This document shows, in pieces, positions 1 through 8,508 of a stretch of DNA of 64,000 nt. This DNA is from Crocinitomicaceae bacterium (GTDB taxonomy: Bacteria > Bacteroidota > Bacteroidia > Flavobacteriales_D > Sanyastnellaceae), in contig PACT01000024.1 of assembly GCA_002700285.1 (NCBI GenBank), forward strand, positions 1 to 64,000. Direction: 5' to 3'. The notes under the pieces are model-generated. The model saw nothing but the letters and a program-made list of their open reading frames with translations. It searched no databases and was not told where the DNA came from. Position 1 is the first letter of the stretch. Every line of letters begins with the position of its first letter. Both the position numbers and the translations under genes were made by a program.

Positions 1-158
1 CCGGTCCTGCCCAGCCCGACTTTTTAATTGCGTGTGTTTCCAAGCGTTGGCGGCTTGCTTCCTCAGCCATAGCTCCCTTTCGTCCCCGCCTCCCTCCCCG
101 AGTAAATCAAAAGATCAGCCTAACGCGGTTTTTTCTCACTATAATCGGACTTCTTAAT
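1..158. other. Eukaryotic 3' flank (foreign segment)
   Basis: This stretch lies downstream of the minus-strand eL32 gene and carries no open reading frame I can support. It is C-rich with pyrimidine runs and contains no Bacteroidota gene or promoter. I read it as the 3' flank of the eukaryotic eL32 gene, belonging to the same foreign piece of DNA. Confidence 0.55.
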
Positions 159-569
159 TTACTCGTCCTCCTCCGTGCGGATCTTGGCGTTGCCGTTGCT
201 CACGCGGATGTTGAGCTCCTCGGCGCGGTTGACGATCTCGCGGCGCTTGCGGGTGGACACGTTGTGGGCGATCTCGGCGACGTACTTGCGGTTGTGCATC
301 ATGAGCAGCTCCAGCTCCTTCACGTTGAAGACGCGGAACTTAAGGAAGCCGTTGGGCATGTAGTGCTTCGTCTTCTTGTCCGTGCCGTAGCCAATGTTGG
401 GCATCGCAATGGTGCCCTTGAAGCGGCGGCGCACGCGGCCATCAATACCCTTCGGCTTCCTCCACGACGGCTTGACGCATTTGAAGCGATCGTGCTGCCA
501 GCGGCGGAACACGTGGGTGCCCTGCTTCTTGACCTTCTTCTTCGCGAGCAACGGGGTGGGGCGCGCCAT
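159..569 (-). CDS. RPL32: Eukaryotic-type ribosomal protein eL32 (foreign sequence)
   Basis: A complete 136-residue ribosomal protein of the large cytosolic subunit of eukaryotes (family eL32, old name L32e). Recognisable family blocks are [57 protein letters not shown] and the acidic C-terminus. Length and ends match eukaryotic eL32; the archaeal homologue lacks several of these blocks. The gene has no intron. Almost every codon ends in G or C, unlike all genes downstream, which are AT-leaning and bacterial. Bacteria use the unrelated bL32 protein, and this window has its own rpmF near 22.2 kb. The gene points away from the bacterial genes. Most likely a chimeric join or contaminating eukaryotic DNA rather than a working bacterial gene; the source lineage cannot be fixed from the sequence alone. 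Confidence 0.93.
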   Translation of the reverse strand: MARPTPLLAKKKVKKQGTHVFRRWQHDRFKCVKPSWRKPKGIDGRVRRRFKGTIAMPNIGYGTDKKTKHYMPNGFLKFRVFNVKELELLMMHNRKYVAEIAHNVSTRKRREIVNRAEELNIRVSNGNAKIRTEEDE

Positions 570-598
570 GGTAAAAAAAAAGGCTTGTCTTCTGAGAG
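570..598. other. Probable chimeric junction (eukaryote/bacterium)
   Basis: Between the eL32 start codon and the first response-regulator codons lie about 29 bases, including a run of nine A. To the left, codon use and protein are eukaryotic; to the right, both are Bacteroidota. An in-frame TGA at 593-595 closes the regulator frame upstream, so the receiver domain is not merely out of frame nearby. The breakpoint must fall within about 570-598. I cannot see a repeat or mobile-element end here. Confidence 0.75.
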
Positions 599-871
599 GT
601 GAAACTTAAAATTGAGATGAAAAAGCACATCGTGTCGTTTAAGCAGGGAGAAATTAATCTGCCAAAGAAAGAATTTCAATTGTTGGTTTTGCTCTGTAGC
701 CAACCCGGGGTGGTCCAAACTCGAGGAGACATCATGGAGAAAATTTGGGGCAGTGAAGTCGTTGTCGGAGACCGAACCATTGATGTACATATCAGGAAAC
801 TGAGGGAGAAGTTCGGAGAAGACTTGATTGTGACGATCAAAGGGGTTGGATACAAAGTAAAAACCTCTTAA
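599..871 (+). CDS. OmpR/PhoB-type response regulator, DNA-binding domain only (5'-truncated)
   Basis: The 90 residues are a full winged-helix effector domain of the OmpR/PhoB class: [12 protein letters not shown] (first helices), the recognition region [16 protein letters not shown] and the closing wing TIKGVGYKV. The normal N-terminal receiver domain (~120 residues with the phosphorylated Asp) and linker are missing, cut off at the junction with the eukaryotic segment. The GTG at 599 is only the first codon after an in-frame stop, so no true start exists here. The stop is immediately followed by the ATG of a histidine kinase, the usual regulator-kinase order. In the intact genome this should be a complete two-component regulator. 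A genuine stand-alone effector domain is possible but unlikely. Confidence 0.85.
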   Translation: MKLKIEMKKHIVSFKQGEINLPKKEFQLLVLLCSQPGVVQTRGDIMEKIWGSEVVVGDRTIDVHIRKLREKFGEDLIVTIKGVGYKVKTS

Positions 872-1924
872 ATGTCCTCCGAACGCACACCCAAAGACGT
901 CGCCAGGCAATCCTCTGTGTTCATTGGAGTGCTCAGTTCCGTGGCTGTGCTTATCGTATTGAGATTATCCAACTCATTGAACCTGTGGACCATTTCCATC
1001 ATCGTAGGAGTCGTTCTTGAAGAGCTTAGTTATTTTGTGATTTACAATGCGATAGAGAAGTACATAGACCACCGCATCAAAATCCTTTATAAAACAATCA
1101 GCAAAGTGAAAGGTGGTGGAGATCTAACCATCAATATGGATGAAGATGTCGTAGAACTCGCAAATCAAGATGTCATGGAGTGGGCGGATGGCCAAATAGA
1201 GGAAATCAATCTTCTACGAGAAACCGATTCCTTTCGCAAGGATTTTATCGGAAACCTCGCGCATGAACTGAAGACCCCTCTTTTCAATATTCAAGGATTT
1301 ATCTTGTCACTCCTAGAGGGAGGTGTTGACGACCCCGAAATCAATCGAAAATTTCTATCTAAAGCGGAGAAAAACATCGATAGAATGACCAGCTTACTTG
1401 AAGATCTAGACAGTATTTCAAAAATAGAATCGGGAGCGATGAACATCGAACTAGAGACTGTGGATATTACCGAACTAAGTTCTGAAATTGCAGAAAACCT
1501 TGACCGGCAGGCAAAAGACGCCAACGTACAATTAAAAATTCAAGAAGAAGAAGAGAAATTCAACGTCCTCTGCGATCCAAATAAAATCGGTCAAGTCCTC
1601 TCTAATCTTCTCGTAAACTCAATAAATTACGGTGTGGAGAATGGCAAAACCGTGGTGAGGTTTTATGACATGGGAGACAATATTTTGATCGAGGTCGCCG
1701 ACGACGGAATAGGGATTAAAGATGAGGATCTGCTGCGCATTTACGAAAGGTTTTATAGGGTTGACAAAAGTCGTTCAAGACATGCTGGTGGGTCAGGACT
1801 TGGACTGTCGATTGTCAAGCATATTGTGGAAGCCCACGGAGGGAACCTTCATGTCCGTTCAACGTTAGGTACAGGAACTACTTTCAGTTTTACCTTACAA
1901 AAAGCACCCATAGGAAAAACTTAA
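872..1924 (+). CDS. Sensor histidine kinase (PhoR-like)
   Basis: A 350-residue inner-membrane kinase that should phosphorylate the regulator encoded immediately upstream (TAA followed directly by ATG). Two hydrophobic segments, about residues 15-32 and 38-58, are joined by a very short loop, so there is no periplasmic sensor domain; the signal may come through the membrane, a partner protein or the cytoplasm. The dimerisation/phosphoacceptor helix has FIGNLAHELKTPL with His131. The ATPase part shows the N box (NLLVNSINYG), G1 (VADDGIGI), F box (YERFYRVDKSRSR) and G2 (GGSGLGLSIV). The domain arrangement resembles PhoR/KinC-type kinases of Bacteroidota. A PiT-like permease follows, which makes phosphate sensing an attractive but unproven role. 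Confidence 0.93.
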   Translation: MSSERTPKDVARQSSVFIGVLSSVAVLIVLRLSNSLNLWTISIIVGVVLEELSYFVIYNAIEKYIDHRIKILYKTISKVKGGGDLTINMDEDVVELANQDVMEWADGQIEEINLLRETDSFRKDFIGNLAHELKTPLFNIQGFILSLLEGGVDDPEINRKFLSKAEKNIDRMTSLLEDLDSISKIESGAMNIELETVDITELSSEIAENLDRQAKDANVQLKIQEEEEKFNVLCDPNKIGQVLSNLLVNSINYGVENGKTVVRFYDMGDNILIEVADDGIGIKDEDLLRIYERFYRVDKSRSRHAGGSGLGLSIVKHIVEAHGGNLHVRSTLGTGTTFSFTLQKAPIGKT

Positions 1925-1997
1925 CATTGTCTTAACCTAGAATTCATAAAGCTTGAGAACTTTTAAAAGACCTTGCACTCAAATTATTTAAGAAGAC

Positions 1998-3086
1998 ATG
2001 GTAGCTTTATTTACGACAATCGGATTTATCCTCGCAGGATACTCAGTAATTGCAAACGACAGTGTTCAAACACTCGGAACATGGATCGCCTCAAATAGAG
2101 AACGGTTTAAGTGGTGGCAACTTTGGATTGCAGCTTCAGGTGTGCTTATTGTGACGCTTGTCTATGGATGGTACACAGGAGATGGAGATATTTCTTTTGG
2201 TCGTCTCTCAAAGATTCCATACATAGAACCACAATGGTACCACGCCATGGCACCTCTTGCTTTGGTAGTCCTCACAAGGAAAGGAATACCTGTATCTACT
2301 TCATTTCTGGTGCTTTCAGCGTTCGCTTCCACCTTCGTCCTTGAAAAAATGCTCATTAAAAGCATGCTGGGCTATGGACTGGCTGCACTCGTGGCTTATG
2401 TTCTCTGGCTTGTTGTGGCACGTTTGGTCAATGAGAAAGAAGATATCAGTGACAAATACAAGCCCTTCTGGAGAACATTCCAGTGGTTCAGTACAGGTTT
2501 CCTTTGGTACACATGGCTTTCGCATGATGTCGCAAACATCGCTGTTTTCCTCCCTCGCCAATTAGAGTCTTGGCAACTCATCCTCATTATTGTCTTTTTC
2601 GTTGCTGGTTTGGCAAATATTTTCTACAGTAAAGGAGGTAAAATTCAGCAAATCGTTCTCGACAAACAGAGCACCAAATACGTGAGATCTGCAACCTTAA
2701 TTGACCTTGCCTACGCCTTTCTTTTACTTTATTTCAAACAAATGAATGAAATCCCTATGTCAACAACATGGGTGTTTGTAGGTCTTCTTTGTGGCCGTGA
2801 ACTTGCGCTAAATACTGGACTTACAAAAAAGGGCAACATTAAAATGATTTTCCCTATCGTGGCCAAGGATTTCCTGAAACTCGTTGTGGGACTGATGGTG
2901 AGCGTAGCCATCGTCTTAGGCATACACTATGGTACAGACCAAAAAGAATTAAATCAAGCTGCTTCTGACAAATTAGAATTAACCAAATCTAATAATAGTA
3001 ACATCCTTGACCATAAATCAAAAGTTGCACCTCAAGATTCAATTCAATATAATTCGATAGAATCACCCGATACTATACAAGAATAA
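1998..3086 (+). CDS. Divergent PiT/Pho-4-like membrane permease
   Basis: A 362-residue polytopic membrane protein with about nine to ten hydrophobic segments and a hydrophilic Asn/Ser-rich tail from about residue 320. Two internal repeats carry echoes of the PiT phosphate-transporter signatures: ANDSVQTLGTWIAS near the N-terminus and SHDVANIAVFLPR in the middle (compare GANDVANAxGT), followed by PVSTSFLVLSAF and PMSTTWVFVGLLCG (compare PVSTTH). This is recognition by motif and repeat symmetry, not by overall similarity, and the signature residues are partly changed. It follows a two-component system after 73 nt and is followed by an arsenite exporter after a single base, suggesting one unit. 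Role inferred: phosphate or related anion uptake, possibly altered or regulatory. Confidence 0.6.
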   Translation: MVALFTTIGFILAGYSVIANDSVQTLGTWIASNRERFKWWQLWIAASGVLIVTLVYGWYTGDGDISFGRLSKIPYIEPQWYHAMAPLALVVLTRKGIPVSTSFLVLSAFASTFVLEKMLIKSMLGYGLAALVAYVLWLVVARLVNEKEDISDKYKPFWRTFQWFSTGFLWYTWLSHDVANIAVFLPRQLESWQLILIIVFFVAGLANIFYSKGGKIQQIVLDKQSTKYVRSATLIDLAYAFLLLYFKQMNEIPMSTTWVFVGLLCGRELALNTGLTKKGNIKMIFPIVAKDFLKLVVGLMVSVAIVLGIHYGTDQKELNQAASDKLELTKSNNSNILDHKSKVAPQDSIQYNSIESPDTIQE

Positions 3087-3087
3087 C

Positions 3088-4107
3088 TTGAAGAAACTCG
3101 GTTTTTTAGACAGGTATCTCACGATTTGGATCTTCCTAGCGATGGCTTTGGGCGTTCTCATTGGCGCATGGATTCCTGGCGTCTCGGATGCGATCGATCT
3201 TATCGCATATAAAGGAATAAATATTCCGATTGCAACAGGTCTGATTGTGATGATGTATCCACCGCTTGCAAAGGTGGATTACCGTACCCTTCCCGTCGTT
3301 CTGAAAGACAAAAAACTACTCTCACTATCACTTATCCTCAACTGGGTAGTGGGTCCACTTTTCATGTTTTTCTTGGCCTCATATTTCTTGAGTGACAGAC
3401 CTGAACTGATGACAGGTGTGGTATTGATAGGGCTGGCGAGGTGCATCGCAATGGTTCTTGTTTGGAACGATTTGGCCGACGGAGACAGCACCTATGGGGC
3501 AGCATTGGTGGCCCTTAACTCTCTTTTCCAAGTCTTCACATTCAGTTTTTATGCGTGGTTCTTTTTGACCATTTTACCAACCTGGATTGGCTTGGGAAGT
3601 ATTCTGGTTGACGTCCCATTCACGATGGTCGCAACGAACGTGGGCATCTATCTCGGCATCCCCTTTTTACTTGGAATTGGAGGCCGCGCGGTTCTCATTC
3701 GTTTAAAAGGAGCATCGTGGTATACTGAATCATATCTCCCACATATCGGACCGCTCACATTAATTTCACTCCTGTTCACAATCGTTTTGATGTTCAGTCT
3801 TCAGGGCGCTCGGATTTTAGACCAAACCTCTGACGTTCTTCTCGTTTCAATACCCCTCCTGCTCTACTTCTTCGGGATGTGGTTAATCAGTTATTTTGCT
3901 GGAATTAAATTGGGAGCCGATGAACCCAGAAATCGCGCTGTTGCCTTCACTGCAGCCGGAAACAATTTTGAACTGGCTATCGCGGTAGCGATCGGCGTCT
4001 TTGGACTTCACTCCTCAGAAGCATTTGTAGGGGTCATAGGCCCATTGATTGAGGTTCCCGCCCTCCTACTACTCGTTCAGCTTTCAAAACGACTCTCAAA
4101 GCAATAA
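3088..4107 (+). CDS. acr3: ACR3-family arsenite efflux permease
   Basis: A 339-residue membrane protein of the bile/arsenite/riboflavin transporter superfamily, ACR3 branch, which expels arsenite using the proton gradient. About ten membrane segments are visible. The diagnostic block GLARCIAMVLVWNDLA contains the conserved transport Cys (Cys119), and NNFELAIAVAIGVFG near the C-terminus carries the conserved Glu. Length is normal for ACR3. The start is a TTG one base after the stop of the PiT-like gene, so translation is probably coupled. No arsenate reductase or ArsR is seen in the window. Phosphate carriers often admit arsenate, so pairing with a phosphate-permease-like gene makes functional sense. 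Confidence 0.9.
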   Translation: MKKLGFLDRYLTIWIFLAMALGVLIGAWIPGVSDAIDLIAYKGINIPIATGLIVMMYPPLAKVDYRTLPVVLKDKKLLSLSLILNWVVGPLFMFFLASYFLSDRPELMTGVVLIGLARCIAMVLVWNDLADGDSTYGAALVALNSLFQVFTFSFYAWFFLTILPTWIGLGSILVDVPFTMVATNVGIYLGIPFLLGIGGRAVLIRLKGASWYTESYLPHIGPLTLISLLFTIVLMFSLQGARILDQTSDVLLVSIPLLLYFFGMWLISYFAGIKLGADEPRNRAVAFTAAGNNFELAIAVAIGVFGLHSSEAFVGVIGPLIEVPALLLLVQLSKRLSKQ

Positions 4108-4120
4108 GGCCTGATTGCGT

Positions 4121-4789
4121 TCATTGTTGTAACATTCCTGTTCCAGCGCCATTCACAAAAGGATTTGAGGCCCGCTCTTTCCCGATAGAAGTTGGTGCTC
4201 CATGACCGGGATATACGATGTAATCGTCTTCTAAACTGAACAACTGTTCGGTGATACTTCGCGCAAGAACATCCGGATTGCCACCAGGCAGATCCGTGCG
4301 GCCAATACTCCCCTCAAAGAGAACATCACCTCCCACAACAAATTTATGGGCATGGCACACAAAAATCACATGCCCCTTGCTGTGTCCAGGGGCCAATCGA
4401 ATCTCGAGTTTCATATCTCCACACGAGATCTCAGTACCTTGATTACCCAAGTCCTCTCCCCGAGTGGGAAGCTCATCCATATCTATCCCATATAGCTTGG
4501 CCGAAATAGGTGCCTGTTTCCAGGTCGTTTCATCAGTCGGGTGTAATCTGGGACCACAGCCAAATTTATCTGACACCCAAGCTGTACCCATAACATGGTC
4601 CAGATGAGCATGCGTAAGTAAGCACTGGGTGACCACGACTCCAAGTGTTTTGCAAGTCTCCTCAAAGTGGGACCTCTCTTCCAGAGAGCTCATTCCCGGA
4701 TCAAAGACCGTTGCTTCGCCATTGCCGTGATCTAGTAAATACGTTTGCTCACTAAAGGCATTAAATCTGAAGGAGTGAAGATGGTTCAT
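4121..4789 (-). CDS. Metallo-beta-lactamase-fold hydrolase (glyoxalase II-like)
   Basis: A 222-residue cytoplasmic enzyme of the metallo-hydrolase superfamily. The metal-binding signature THAHLDH sits at residues 59-65, further ligands appear in APGHSKGHV, GGDVLFEGSIGR (bridging Asp) and YPGHG. This set and the length match the hydroxyacylglutathione-hydrolase-like group common in Bacteroidota, which hydrolyse thioesters, although true glyoxalase II has a longer C-terminal substrate domain that is missing here. The actual substrate cannot be read from the sequence. It converges on the ACR3 gene and is divergent from the large envelope gene that follows. Confidence 0.88.
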   Translation of the reverse strand: MNHLHSFRFNAFSEQTYLLDHGNGEATVFDPGMSSLEERSHFEETCKTLGVVVTQCLLTHAHLDHVMGTAWVSDKFGCGPRLHPTDETTWKQAPISAKLYGIDMDELPTRGEDLGNQGTEISCGDMKLEIRLAPGHSKGHVIFVCHAHKFVVGGDVLFEGSIGRTDLPGGNPDVLARSITEQLFSLEDDYIVYPGHGAPTSIGKERASNPFVNGAGTGMLQQ

Positions 4790-4834
4790 GAAATATAAAG
4801 GGAATGATCTATTTAGGGCGTAATTTCGGGAAGC

Positions 4835-7800
4835 ATGAGTCCAAATCTCACATCTAAATTAACGATTCTCCTATTTGGAGCACTAATGCTTTGTAACCAG
4901 GGAGTTACAGCGCAATTTTACGATGGACTACAAGTGGAGTATGGAAAAAACAGAATACAGTACAGGGATTTTATTTGGCAATATCATACTGTGGGGCACT
5001 TTGAAATTTACTTTTATCAAGGTGGTCAAGAACTCGCTGGAGCAATTGCGGGAATCGTAGAAGAAACAGCAAAGGAATTGACCCCCTATTTTGGAAACAA
5101 ATTAGAGGGGCCAATTCAAATCCTTGTGTACAATAATATTGCTGAATTCCGACAAAGTAATTTGGGGGTTTTGTCCATTGAAGAAGAAGCTATAAACATT
5201 GGCGGAACTGCAAAGATTATCGGGAATAAGCTCTTTATATATGGACGAGGGGACCGTGCTGGTTTAGAAAGAGATCTGAAGGGTGGGCTGGCAAGAATAG
5301 GGCTGCAACAAACAATTTATAGTGGCAGTTGGAAAGATGCTTTGAAAAACTCGAGCATGTTACAAATTCCTGAGTGGTTTGAAGAGGGGCTTGTCAGTCA
5401 CCTTTCGTGGCAGAAATCAGCGCGCGCAAACGTGTATGCATTTGATGCAGCCAGATCTGGTGCGCTCGCGAACATTGAAAGCAGTGAAGGCGATGAAGCA
5501 GGAGAACTCGGAAGCGCAGTTTGGGATTACATTGCAAATATCTATGGTGTTCCGGCGATTGCGAATGTTTTGTATATGATACGAATAAGTCGAAGCGTAG
5601 AAGGGGGATTCAGGTTTGCGACTGGCTTGAGTTTGCCTCAACTCATGTCTGAAGCAATCGTTTATCATAAACGACAAACCCCCATTAATTACGATAAAAA
5701 TCTTCCAACAAACGCAGGACGGAAAAATGTTCGTAATGCATTAAAAGACGGAGGAGAAATCCCTTTCAAGCTCAAGAAGCGATATGACTATATCTCCATA
5801 AGCCAATCCCCCGACGGCGAAAATATTGCATTCATCACTGACGAAAGAGGACAATGGAAGGTTTGGACTTGCGGCGTTGAGGAAGGGAGCAATGTTGTAC
5901 GAAGAGCCAAACACGGACACAAACTTGATGTGTTAAAAAATGACTTGTTGCCAATGATTGCTTGGCATCCCGACGGAACACAGTTTACCTATAGCATCAT
6001 ACAAAAGGGACAACCCGTTCTTGTGACCATCCGATTGGACGATAACAAGGCCATTCAAAAAAAACTTTTTAAGATTGACGAAGTACTCTCTATGGACTAC
6101 GCTCCAGATGGAAGAAGTATTGTTTTTTCTGGCATGACAAATGGAAGATCTGATCTCTACATCTACCGAATTATTGGAAATTTACAAGAACCCCTTTGGA
6201 AAGACCGGTTTGATGATTTAAATCCAAGATATACTTCGGACGGAAAATCAATTATTTTTTCTTCAAACAGACCTGATGAAACCCTTCGTGATGACAGAGA
6301 GAATATTCCATTTGCTGCTCCCTTGGATTTATTTCTATGCCATTTAGAGGGTGATGAACCGCGATTAGAAAGACTCATCAACACACCCAACATTGATGAA
6401 CGATTCCCTATACCGCTTCCAAATGACGAATTTATCTACCTATCTGAGTATCGTGGAGGACGTCAAGAATACAGCTGGGGATGGGCCGACAGCACCATTC
6501 TGAGCATAGATACCGTCATCAAATACAGGTATTTTTTTGATACCCGAGTCCTCAATGATCTCGACGTTCCCATTTTAAGCATGCATTGTGATACTGCAAA
6601 TGGGATGTGTTATGGTGTGACCGAAATCCTTCAACACTCATATAGAACCAAACTCGGGAAGATGCCCAAAACCGAGCAAAGGTCTGCCGAAAAATTCCAA
6701 TCCATAAAAGATTTCGAAGACGAAAGTGGATTGCAAGATTTCGAAGCTCCCGATTGGTCAATGACGTTTGAAGATACCGAAGCAGACATCAGAGCGTACC
6801 AATTTGAATTCGAGAAACGGATAGAAAAAACGAAAAGAAAAAGTATTGATCAAAACCCTGTAAATACGATTGCAAGATCATCTACAACGCTCAAACCAAA
6901 AAACTACAGATTAAATTATGCACTGCAGAAACTGCAGAGCCAAGTGAGCAATGCCTTTCGCTCTCAGTTCTACAGAACATACGACGGGTCCGTCTCTTCC
7001 TTGCCGGGATTAGGAAATGCCTCAGAGATTCGAATTTGCGATTTGTTTGAAGACAAGCATATTATTGGTGGATACAACATCTCTACAAATCTGAATAACA
7101 GCATGATCGGTGTCGCTTATTATAACCTAGAAGGCAGAGTAGATAAAATGTTCTCCATTCAGCGACAAGGCACCACGTCATTGGAACCCAATAGTTTTAA
7201 TCTTGTGGAAAGCCAATCACATTTCGCACGATATCGCTTTTCATACCCATTAGATGAGGTCAGAAGCGTGCGGGCAGGTATCGGTCTTCGACTTGACAGA
7301 GCGGTGACGCAAGGAACTGAAATGTTCAGTTTAACAGCCCCAAATCGATGGACAGAACAAGTCGGTCTATCTGTAGCGTGGGTTCACGATGACACAAGAA
7401 TACCTACGCTGAATATTCGAGAAGGATTACGCGCAAAAGTGTGGGCTGAGTTATACTTAGATGGATTCGATAGCAGCTTTGGAACCGTCGGATTTGATGT
7501 GCGGAGATATTTCAAAATATATGCAAACGCAATATTTGCAATTAGGGCCGCCGGCAATTGGTCGATCGGTGAAAAGAAATTACTTCACCTTTTAGGTGGT
7601 ACAGACAACAGACTCCTGACGGCCAGTAACAATAACGCATCTCCAATTGACCAAAATCAAGCGTATACATACCAAACCAACATAACGCCTCTCAGAGGAT
7701 TTGCAAACAACGCACGAAACGGAACGAACGCTGCGATCATCAATGCAGAAATACGCATCCCTATTTGGAGCACCGTTTTTTCTGAACCTGCCAAGTCGGA

Positions 7801-8083
7801 CTTACTGAGACATCTTCAGCTGATCTTTTTCTCGGACATCGGTTCTGCTTGGATCGGAGCGCATCCATATTCCGAAGAAAACACATTCAATACGACCACA
7901 TTTGAAAACAATCCGATTACGGTAACAATCGATAACAATAGGGAACCGATCGTATATGACTTTGGGTTTGGAGTAAGGTCGCGTGTCCTTGGATACTGGC
8001 TTAGCGCGGATTGGGGATGGGGCGTTGACAATGGTATGATGATGCCCAAACGATTCACCTTAAGTCTAAATTTTGATTTCTAA
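4835..8083 (+). CDS. Large exported protein: pseudo-peptidase MA-like domain, PD40 propeller, C-terminal barrel
   Basis: A 1082-residue exported protein with a signal peptide (LLFGALMLCNQGVTAQ). Residues about 45-260 resemble the gluzincin peptidase MA fold, including IPEWFEEGLVSHLSW, the part that normally follows the zinc helix; however, the HExxH is replaced by a sequence around LKGGLARIGLQQ, so it should be catalytically dead. From about 310 to 570 come TolB-like PD40/WD40 repeats (SPDGENIAFITDERG, APDGRSIVFSGM, TSDGKSIIFSSNRPDE). The last 350 residues are rich in alternating aromatic strands and end in TLSLNFDF, typical of an outer-membrane barrel. Start chosen at the ATG that gives the signal peptide. 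Function unknown; probably anchored in the outer membrane. Confidence 0.75.
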   Translation: MSPNLTSKLTILLFGALMLCNQGVTAQFYDGLQVEYGKNRIQYRDFIWQYHTVGHFEIYFYQGGQELAGAIAGIVEETAKELTPYFGNKLEGPIQILVYNNIAEFRQSNLGVLSIEEEAINIGGTAKIIGNKLFIYGRGDRAGLERDLKGGLARIGLQQTIYSGSWKDALKNSSMLQIPEWFEEGLVSHLSWQKSARANVYAFDAARSGALANIESSEGDEAGELGSAVWDYIANIYGVPAIANVLYMIRISRSVEGGFRFATGLSLPQLMSEAIVYHKRQTPINYDKNLPTNAGRKNVRNALKDGGEIPFKLKKRYDYISISQSPDGENIAFITDERGQWKVWTCGVEEGSNVVRRAKHGHKLDVLKNDLLPMIAWHPDGTQFTYSIIQKGQPVLVTIRLDDNKAIQKKLFKIDEVLSMDYAPDGRSIVFSGMTNGRSDLYIYRIIGNLQEPLWKDRFDDLNPRYTSDGKSIIFSSNRPDETLRDDRENIPFAAPLDLFLCHLEGDEPRLERLINTPNIDERFPIPLPNDEFIYLSEYRGGRQEYSWGWADSTILSIDTVIKYRYFFDTRVLNDLDVPILSMHCDTANGMCYGVTEILQHSYRTKLGKMPKTEQRSAEKFQSIKDFEDESGLQDFEAPDWSMTFEDTEADIRAYQFEFEKRIEKTKRKSIDQNPVNTIARSSTTLKPKNYRLNYALQKLQSQVSNAFRSQFYRTYDGSVSSLPGLGNASEIRICDLFEDKHIIGGYNISTNLNNSMIGVAYYNLEGRVDKMFSIQRQGTTSLEPNSFNLVESQSHFARYRFSYPLDEVRSVRAGIGLRLDRAVTQGTEMFSLTAPNRWTEQVGLSVAWVHDDTRIPTLNIREGLRAKVWAELYLDGFDSSFGTVGFDVRRYFKIYANAIFAIRAAGNWSIGEKKLLHLLGGTDNRLLTASNNNASPIDQNQAYTYQTNITPLRGFANNARNGTNAAIINAEIRIPIWSTVFSEPAKSDLLRHLQLIFFSDIGSAWIGAHPYSEENTFNTTTFENNPITVTIDNNREPIVYDFGFGVRSRVLGYWLSADWGWGVDNGMMMPKRFTLSLNFDF

Positions 8084-8109
8084 ATGCGTCTTTAATAAAT
8101 TAGCCACCC

Positions 8110-8508
8110 ATGGAACTCTCCACTTTATTTATTCTACTTACAATCGGCGTTTTAGCGGGCATTGCAAGCGGATTTGTGGGGATAGGTGGCGGGTTAATTA
8201 TTGTGCCTGCTTTGATATACTTTTTGGGTTTAGACCAACACACTGCACAGGGAACCTCACTGGCCCTCATGCTACCCCCTATAGGGATAATGGCTGCCAT
8301 GCAATACCACAGTGAACAACACGTTGAATGGACGTATTCAGTGATCATTGCTGTGACATTTATATTGGGTGCATGGCTCGGCAGTAAATGGTCGTTAAAA
8401 CTCCCTACATCTGTGGTTAGATTGGTTTTTTCCGCAATTCTTTTTTACGCTTCGATAGGCATGGCTGTGAAGGCTTTTCGTGATATTTTCCCAGGAAATG
8501 GAACTTAA
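8110..8508 (+). CDS. Half-size TauE/SafE (DUF81) membrane protein
   Basis: A 132-residue membrane protein with about four hydrophobic segments. The opening GVLAGIASGFVGIGGGLIIVPALIYFLG is the characteristic first half of sulfite exporter TauE/SafE (DUF81) carriers, followed by QGTSLALMLPP. Full-length members have about 250 residues made of two such halves; only one is present here, and the downstream frame begins directly with an M20 peptidase, with no remnant of the second half. It would have to work as a dimer. The substrate (sulfur oxo-anions or organosulfonates in known members) cannot be assigned. Its end overlaps the start of the next gene. Confidence 0.82.
   Translation: MELSTLFILLTIGVLAGIASGFVGIGGGLIIVPALIYFLGLDQHTAQGTSLALMLPPIGIMAAMQYHSEQHVEWTYSVIIAVTFILGAWLGSKWSLKLPTSVVRLVFSAILFYASIGMAVKAFRDIFPGNGT

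Noticed and set aside
159-569. eL32 as an archaeal gene
   Set aside because: The length, N-terminus and [16 protein letters not shown] block are eukaryotic in character.
264-602. 112-codon plus-strand ORF over eL32
   Set aside because: It is the antisense shadow of the GC-rich eL32 codons; the minus-strand frame has full family similarity.
320-910. 196-codon minus-strand ORF spanning the junction
   Set aside because: It crosses from eukaryotic to bacterial DNA, overlaps eL32 and the response regulator in other frames and resembles no protein.
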